64,000 nucleotides of DNA from Alphaproteobacteria bacterium (lineage in GTDB: Bacteria; Pseudomonadota; Alphaproteobacteria; Micropepsales; Micropepsaceae). The stretch spans positions 310,001-374,000 of the forward strand of contig WGNU01000006.1 of NCBI GenBank assembly GCA_016124385.1, in the 5' to 3' direction. Below, one piece after another: positions 60,765 to 64,000 of the stretch. The position numbers were made by a program, and so were the translations under genes. How positions within the stretch are numbered: the first letter of the stretch is position 1; every line of letters begins with the position of its first letter. The notes below the pieces were generated by a model. The model saw only the letters and a program-made list of their open reading frames with translations, was not told where the DNA came from and did not search any database.

Positions 60765-62096
60765 ATGACGACGTCGGTCCCGACCAGCCAGCAACGCCCC
60801 GGCACGCCCTCCGGCACTGCGACCGTGAATTATCAGGGTAAGAGCATTGAGCTGCCGGTCTTGCGAGGGAGCGTTGGGCCGGAAGTCATCGACATCCGCA
60901 AGCTCTATGGTGAGACCGGCGCGTTCACATACGATCCGGGTTTCACCTCGACAGCCTCGTGCGAGTCCTCGATCACCTATATCGACGGCGATGAGGGCAT
61001 TCTCCTTTATCGTGGGTATCCCATCGAGCAGCTCGCCGAACATGGCGACTTTCTGGAGACCTGCTATCTCCTGCTCTATGGCGACCTGCCAAACGCCACG
61101 CAAATGAAGGAGTTCGACCGCGCCATCACCTATCACACGATGGTGCACGAGCAGATCAACTACTTCTTCCGGGGGTTCCGGCGCGACGCGCATCCGATGG
61201 CGGTGATGGTGGGAACAGTCGGCGCGCTCTCGGCCTTCTATCACGACTCCACCGACATCAACGATCCGCACCAGCGCATGGTGGCGAGCTTCCGCATGAT
61301 CGCGAAAATGCCGACGATCGCTGCGATGGCTTACAAGTACACGATCGGCCAGCCATTCGTTTATCCGCGCAACGATCTTGGCTATGCGGAGAACTTCCTG
61401 CGCATGTGCTTCGCGGTGCCGGCGGAAGACTACAAGGCAAGCCCCGTGCTCAGCCGAGCGCTTGAGCGGATCTTCATCCTCCATGCCGACCACGAGCAGA
61501 ACGCATCGACCTCGACTGTGCGGCTCGCGGGCTCATCGGGCGCCAATCCCTTTGCCTGCATCGCGGCCGGCATCGCATGCCTCTGGGGGCCTGCGCATGG
61601 CGGCGCGAACGAAGCCGCGCTGACGATGCTCGAGGAGATCGGCTCGGTCGACCGGATCCCCGAATTCATCGCCCGCGCGAAGGACAAGAACGATCCCTTC
61701 CGCCTGATGGGCTTTGGCCACCGCGTCTACAAGAACTACGACCCGCGCGCGAAGGTGATGCAGAAAACCTCGCACGAGGTGCTCGACGAGCTTGGTATCA
61801 AGAACGATCCGCTGCTTGCGGTCGCGATGGAGCTGGAGAAGATCGCCCTCCACGACGATTATTTCGTCGAGAAAAAGCTCTACCCGAATATCGACTTCTA
61901 CTCGGGCATCACACTGCGCGCGCTGGGCTTTCCAACGACGATGTTTACTGCGTTGTTCGCGCTGGCGCGGACCGTCGGCTGGATCGCCCAGTGGACCGAG
62001 ATGATCGAGGACCCTGCACAGAAGATCGGCCGCCCGAGGCAGCTTTACACGGGCGCGGCGCGGCGCGAGTATGTCCCTCTCAACAAGCGCGGTTAA
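60765..62096 (+). CDS. gltA: Citrate synthase
   Basis: The 443-residue type II enzyme condenses acetyl-CoA with oxaloacetate. Catalytic regions are present: [10 protein letters not shown] (His), [15 protein letters not shown] (His) and YPNIDFYSG (Asp). The N-terminal domain found in NADH-inhibited Gram-negative enzymes is there ([15 protein letters not shown]). The ATG at 60765 has GAGG upstream. It lies after gltX with its own promoter candidate, convergent with lpxB. Confidence 0.97.
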   Translation: MTTSVPTSQQRPGTPSGTATVNYQGKSIELPVLRGSVGPEVIDIRKLYGETGAFTYDPGFTSTASCESSITYIDGDEGILLYRGYPIEQLAEHGDFLETCYLLLYGDLPNATQMKEFDRAITYHTMVHEQINYFFRGFRRDAHPMAVMVGTVGALSAFYHDSTDINDPHQRMVASFRMIAKMPTIAAMAYKYTIGQPFVYPRNDLGYAENFLRMCFAVPAEDYKASPVLSRALERIFILHADHEQNASTSTVRLAGSSGANPFACIAAGIACLWGPAHGGANEAALTMLEEIGSVDRIPEFIARAKDKNDPFRLMGFGHRVYKNYDPRAKVMQKTSHEVLDELGIKNDPLLAVAMELEKIALHDDYFVEKKLYPNIDFYSGITLRALGFPTTMFTALFALARTVGWIAQWTEMIEDPAQKIGRPRQLYTGAARREYVPLNKRG

Positions 62097-62119
62097 CAGC
62101 GCCGAACATGTGAGGGCCC

Positions 62120-62362
62120 ATGTGGGGGGACCGGGGTGACACGATCGCGGCGGCCGTGCGGCCGCTCAAGCGGTCCACGGCGCCAGTGCGCACGTTGCGA
62201 ACCTATGCGCTCGTGCGAACAGGCGATGAGGTGCGGATCATCCGCATCGCGCTGCAGGCGGCGAACGACAATTTCCCGCCGCGCTATCTGGGGTGGATGA
62301 AGCTGGCGGCCCTCGCGGGCGCCGGCGTTGCGTTTGGGCTCGGCCTCATTCTTTTTTCATGA
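62120..62362 (+). CDS. Small hypothetical membrane protein
   Basis: The 80-residue product has a basic N-terminal half and one C-terminal TM segment (about residues 60-79). An AANDNFPPRYLGWMKL segment precedes the TM; similar ANDN-type segments recur in small alphaproteobacterial proteins. It follows gltA after 23 bases with GAGGG upstream of the ATG, and its last 6 bases overlap lpxB. Function is unknown. Confidence 0.6.
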   Translation: MWGDRGDTIAAAVRPLKRSTAPVRTLRTYALVRTGDEVRIIRIALQAANDNFPPRYLGWMKLAALAGAGVAFGLGLILFS

Positions 62363-63553
62363 GGCAGGGAGCGCTCGCGCCCCGACCAGCGAGAGGACGA
62401 CCCGCGCGGCCCGCAGGCTCGGCCGCTCGTCGCCCTCGCCCAAGGCCGAAGCGACCTTCTCGAAACCGTCACACTGACGCTGGCGCGCTGTCTCATCGAA
62501 AAGGATCTCGGCGACCGCCGGCTCGAGCCTTTCGGGCGTGCAATCCTCCTGGATGAATTCAGGCACCACACCCTCCTTCAGGATCAGATTGACCAGCGTC
62601 ACGAAGGGCACGTTAATGAGCCGGCGCGCGATCCAGGCGGTGAGCGCGCCGACGCGATAGGCGACGATCATCGGGCAGCGCGCGAGGGCGAGTTCCGTCG
62701 TCACGGTGCCGGAGGCCGCGAGCGCGGCTGTCGCCGCATCGAAGCTCTCGAATTTTTCGCTCGCCGTCTGCGTGACGATGAGCCGTGAAGGCCAGCCTGC
62801 GGTTTCTTTCGCGATCCGCTCGCGCAGGTGCGTCAGCGTCGGTAGCACGCAGACGAGATCGGGGTGCTGCGCCGCAAGCCGCCGCACGGTTTCTCGGAAG
62901 ACCGGCAGGATGAAGCGGATCTCGCTGGAGCGGCTGCCAGGCAGGACAAGCAGCAACGGCGCGTCGGCCGCGATGCTGTGGCGCGTGCGGTAGGCGGCGC
63001 CGTCCTTCATGAAAATGCGGCGCTCGATCACCGGGTGGCCGACGAAACTCGCCGTGACGCCTGCCGCCTCGAAGAACGCCGGCTCGAACGGCAAAAGGCA
63101 GAGCACATGATCCGTGTACGTCGCCATCTGTTTCGCGCGGTAGGACCGCGAGGCCCAGACCTGCGGGGCGACGTATTTCACGATCTTCAGATTCGGGTCG
63201 CGCTTGCGGATCGCGCGGGCGATGCGATGCGTGAAGTCTGGGCTGTCGATGAGGACGACCACATCGGGGCGCACCCGCTCCGCGAAAGCGGCGGCCTGAC
63301 GGACCCGGCGCAGGATCGCGGGGATTTTCGGCACCACCTCGCGCAGCCCCATGACCGAGGTGTCCTCGAGGCCATAGAGGGGAACAAAGCCCCGCGCGCG
63401 CATCAGCGGCCCGCCGACACCGACGAGGCGAAGCGCATCGTGATCGGGCTCGATCTCGCGGAGCGCGGTCACGAGATCGGCGCCGAGCGCGTCGCCCGAG
63501 GGCTCGCCGGCAACCAGCATGATCGTCAGGGGGCGGACGGTGGGGGGCGACAT
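62357..63553 (-). CDS. lpxB: Lipid-A-disaccharide synthase
   Basis: The 398-residue glycosyltransferase joins UDP-2,3-diacylglucosamine and lipid X. It has the N-terminal LVAGEPSGDALGADLV, DSPDFTHRIARAIRK, YVAPQVWASR, FVGHPVIER, LVLPGSRSSEI and ALAASGTVTTELAL. The ATG at 63553 lies 7 bases after the lpxI stop, a standard alphaproteobacterial pair. Confidence 0.96.
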   Translation of the reverse strand: MSPPTVRPLTIMLVAGEPSGDALGADLVTALREIEPDHDALRLVGVGGPLMRARGFVPLYGLEDTSVMGLREVVPKIPAILRRVRQAAAFAERVRPDVVVLIDSPDFTHRIARAIRKRDPNLKIVKYVAPQVWASRSYRAKQMATYTDHVLCLLPFEPAFFEAAGVTASFVGHPVIERRIFMKDGAAYRTRHSIAADAPLLLVLPGSRSSEIRFILPVFRETVRRLAAQHPDLVCVLPTLTHLRERIAKETAGWPSRLIVTQTASEKFESFDAATAALAASGTVTTELALARCPMIVAYRVGALTAWIARRLINVPFVTLVNLILKEGVVPEFIQEDCTPERLEPAVAEILFDETARQRQCDGFEKVASALGEGDERPSLRAARVVLSLVGARALPAS

Positions 63554-63560
63554 CTTCGGC

Positions 63561-64000
63561 CTAGTGCGCGCGAACGCCCTTGAGAAAAAGCCCGAGCGCA
63601 TCGGCGCGCGCGATGGCGGCCAGCCGGTCGATGATGAGCGCGCCCCCGGCCTCGACCGCGATCCCCGCGAGGCCCGCCGCGGCCGCACGTTCCACGGTTG
63701 CGACGCCGACGGCGGGCAGATCGACCCGGCGCTCCTGGCCGGCCTTCGCCATCTTGACGAGGACGCCCTTTCGCGCCCCCGCCGTTCCCTTCAAATGGGC
63801 AGGCAGCGCGGCGAGATCGGCGAGCATCTGGTCGGTTCCCTGCGCCGCCTCGACCGCCAGCACGACACCCTCCGCGACGACGCATCCCTGCCCCACATCG
63901 AGCGGGGAGAGCGCGCGCAGCACCGCGATCGCGCGCGCAATATCGCGCTCATCCGCTGGGGTCGCGCGCCGCTGCGCGAGATCGCCATCGGGGGCTGCGA
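63561..64000 (-). CDS. lpxI: UDP-2,3-diacylglucosamine pyrophosphatase LpxI (5' partial)
   Basis: The frame is open to the right edge, so the N-terminal part lies outside. The visible ~146 residues are the C-terminal catalytic domain of LpxI: ATPADERDIARAIAVLRAL, LDVGQGCVVAEGVVLAVEA, GTDQML and VDLPAVGVATVERAAAAGLAGIA. LpxI hydrolyses UDP-2,3-diacylglucosamine to lipid X, the step before LpxB, and replaces LpxH in Alphaproteobacteria. Confidence 0.93.
   Translation of the reverse strand, partial: AAPDGDLAQRRATPADERDIARAIAVLRALSPLDVGQGCVVAEGVVLAVEAAQGTDQMLADLAALPAHLKGTAGARKGVLVKMAKAGQERRVDLPAVGVATVERAAAAGLAGIAVEAGGALIIDRLAAIARADALGLFLKGVRAH

Overview
The window is a GC-rich stretch of an alphaproteobacterial chromosome, cut through a gene at each end. 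The assignment rests on gene order and fusions typical of that class: dusB-ntrB-ntrC-ntrY-ntrX-trkA with hfq-hflX, a fused ispDF, pdhA-pdhB-pdhC-lpdA with a lipoyl domain on PdhB, eno-ftsB, tpiA/secG/pyrG/kdsA, trpGDC-moaC-moeA-lexA, gltX/gltA and lpxI-lpxB. A LexA box of the alphaproteobacterial GAAC-N7-GAAC type also fits. KdsA, LpxB, LpxI, RlpA and TonB indicate a lipopolysaccharide outer membrane. I cannot name the genus. I recognised no tRNA, rRNA, CRISPR array, insertion sequence or prophage.

Layout. 1-3.2 kb: the 3' part of a Trp-rich DUF6600 gene and an opposing MmgE/PrpD gene. 3.2-8.8 kb: a plus-strand series rlpA, dacF, tmk, holB, tatD, MBL hydrolase, mostly overlapping. 8.9-13.0 kb: exbB-exbD-tonB, with an unusual repeat-bearing ExbB, then a GPH-type MFS transporter. 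13.0-13.5 kb: a gap without a convincing gene. 13.5-25.6 kb: mazG (plus) facing the long minus-strand ntr/trkA/hfq/hflX series headed by dusB. 25.7-28.3 kb: ispDF, pgpA, cinA and a small secreted protein. 28.3-39 kb: lipoate, acyl-activation and pyruvate dehydrogenase genes, then ftsB and eno. 39-42 kb: three less conserved genes (secreted Ser/Thr/Gly protein, sodium symporter, MAPEG protein) between eno and kdsA. 41.8-47 kb: kdsA, pyrG, secG, a degenerate response regulator and tpiA, all minus strand. 47-56.9 kb: ppiD-trpE, a convergent polysaccharide deacetylase, then trpGDC-moaC-moeA and lexA. 56.9-64 kb: comEC, gltX, gltA, a small membrane protein, and lpxI-lpxB.

Functionally this is mainly a core block: envelope growth and division (RlpA, DacF, FtsB, KdsA, LpxB/LpxI, PgpA), nucleotide and DNA metabolism (Tmk, HolB, MazG, PyrG, LexA), nitrogen signalling (NtrBC, NtrYX), central carbon metabolism (Eno, Pdh, GltA, TpiA), tryptophan and molybdopterin synthesis, and RNA-level control (Hfq, HflX, DusB). 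Genes are packed tightly, with many ATGA overlaps and several convergent pairs that overlap at their 3' ends.

The most unusual items are an ExbB whose periplasmic N-terminus is built from about nine 21-residue Asp-Gly repeats, a MoaC fused to a predicted Xre-type helix-turn-helix, a triosephosphate isomerase with a 60-residue histone-H1-like tail, a response regulator lacking its phospho-acceptor Asp, and a palindrome carrying two GANTC sites in the mmgE/rlpA divergent promoter region.
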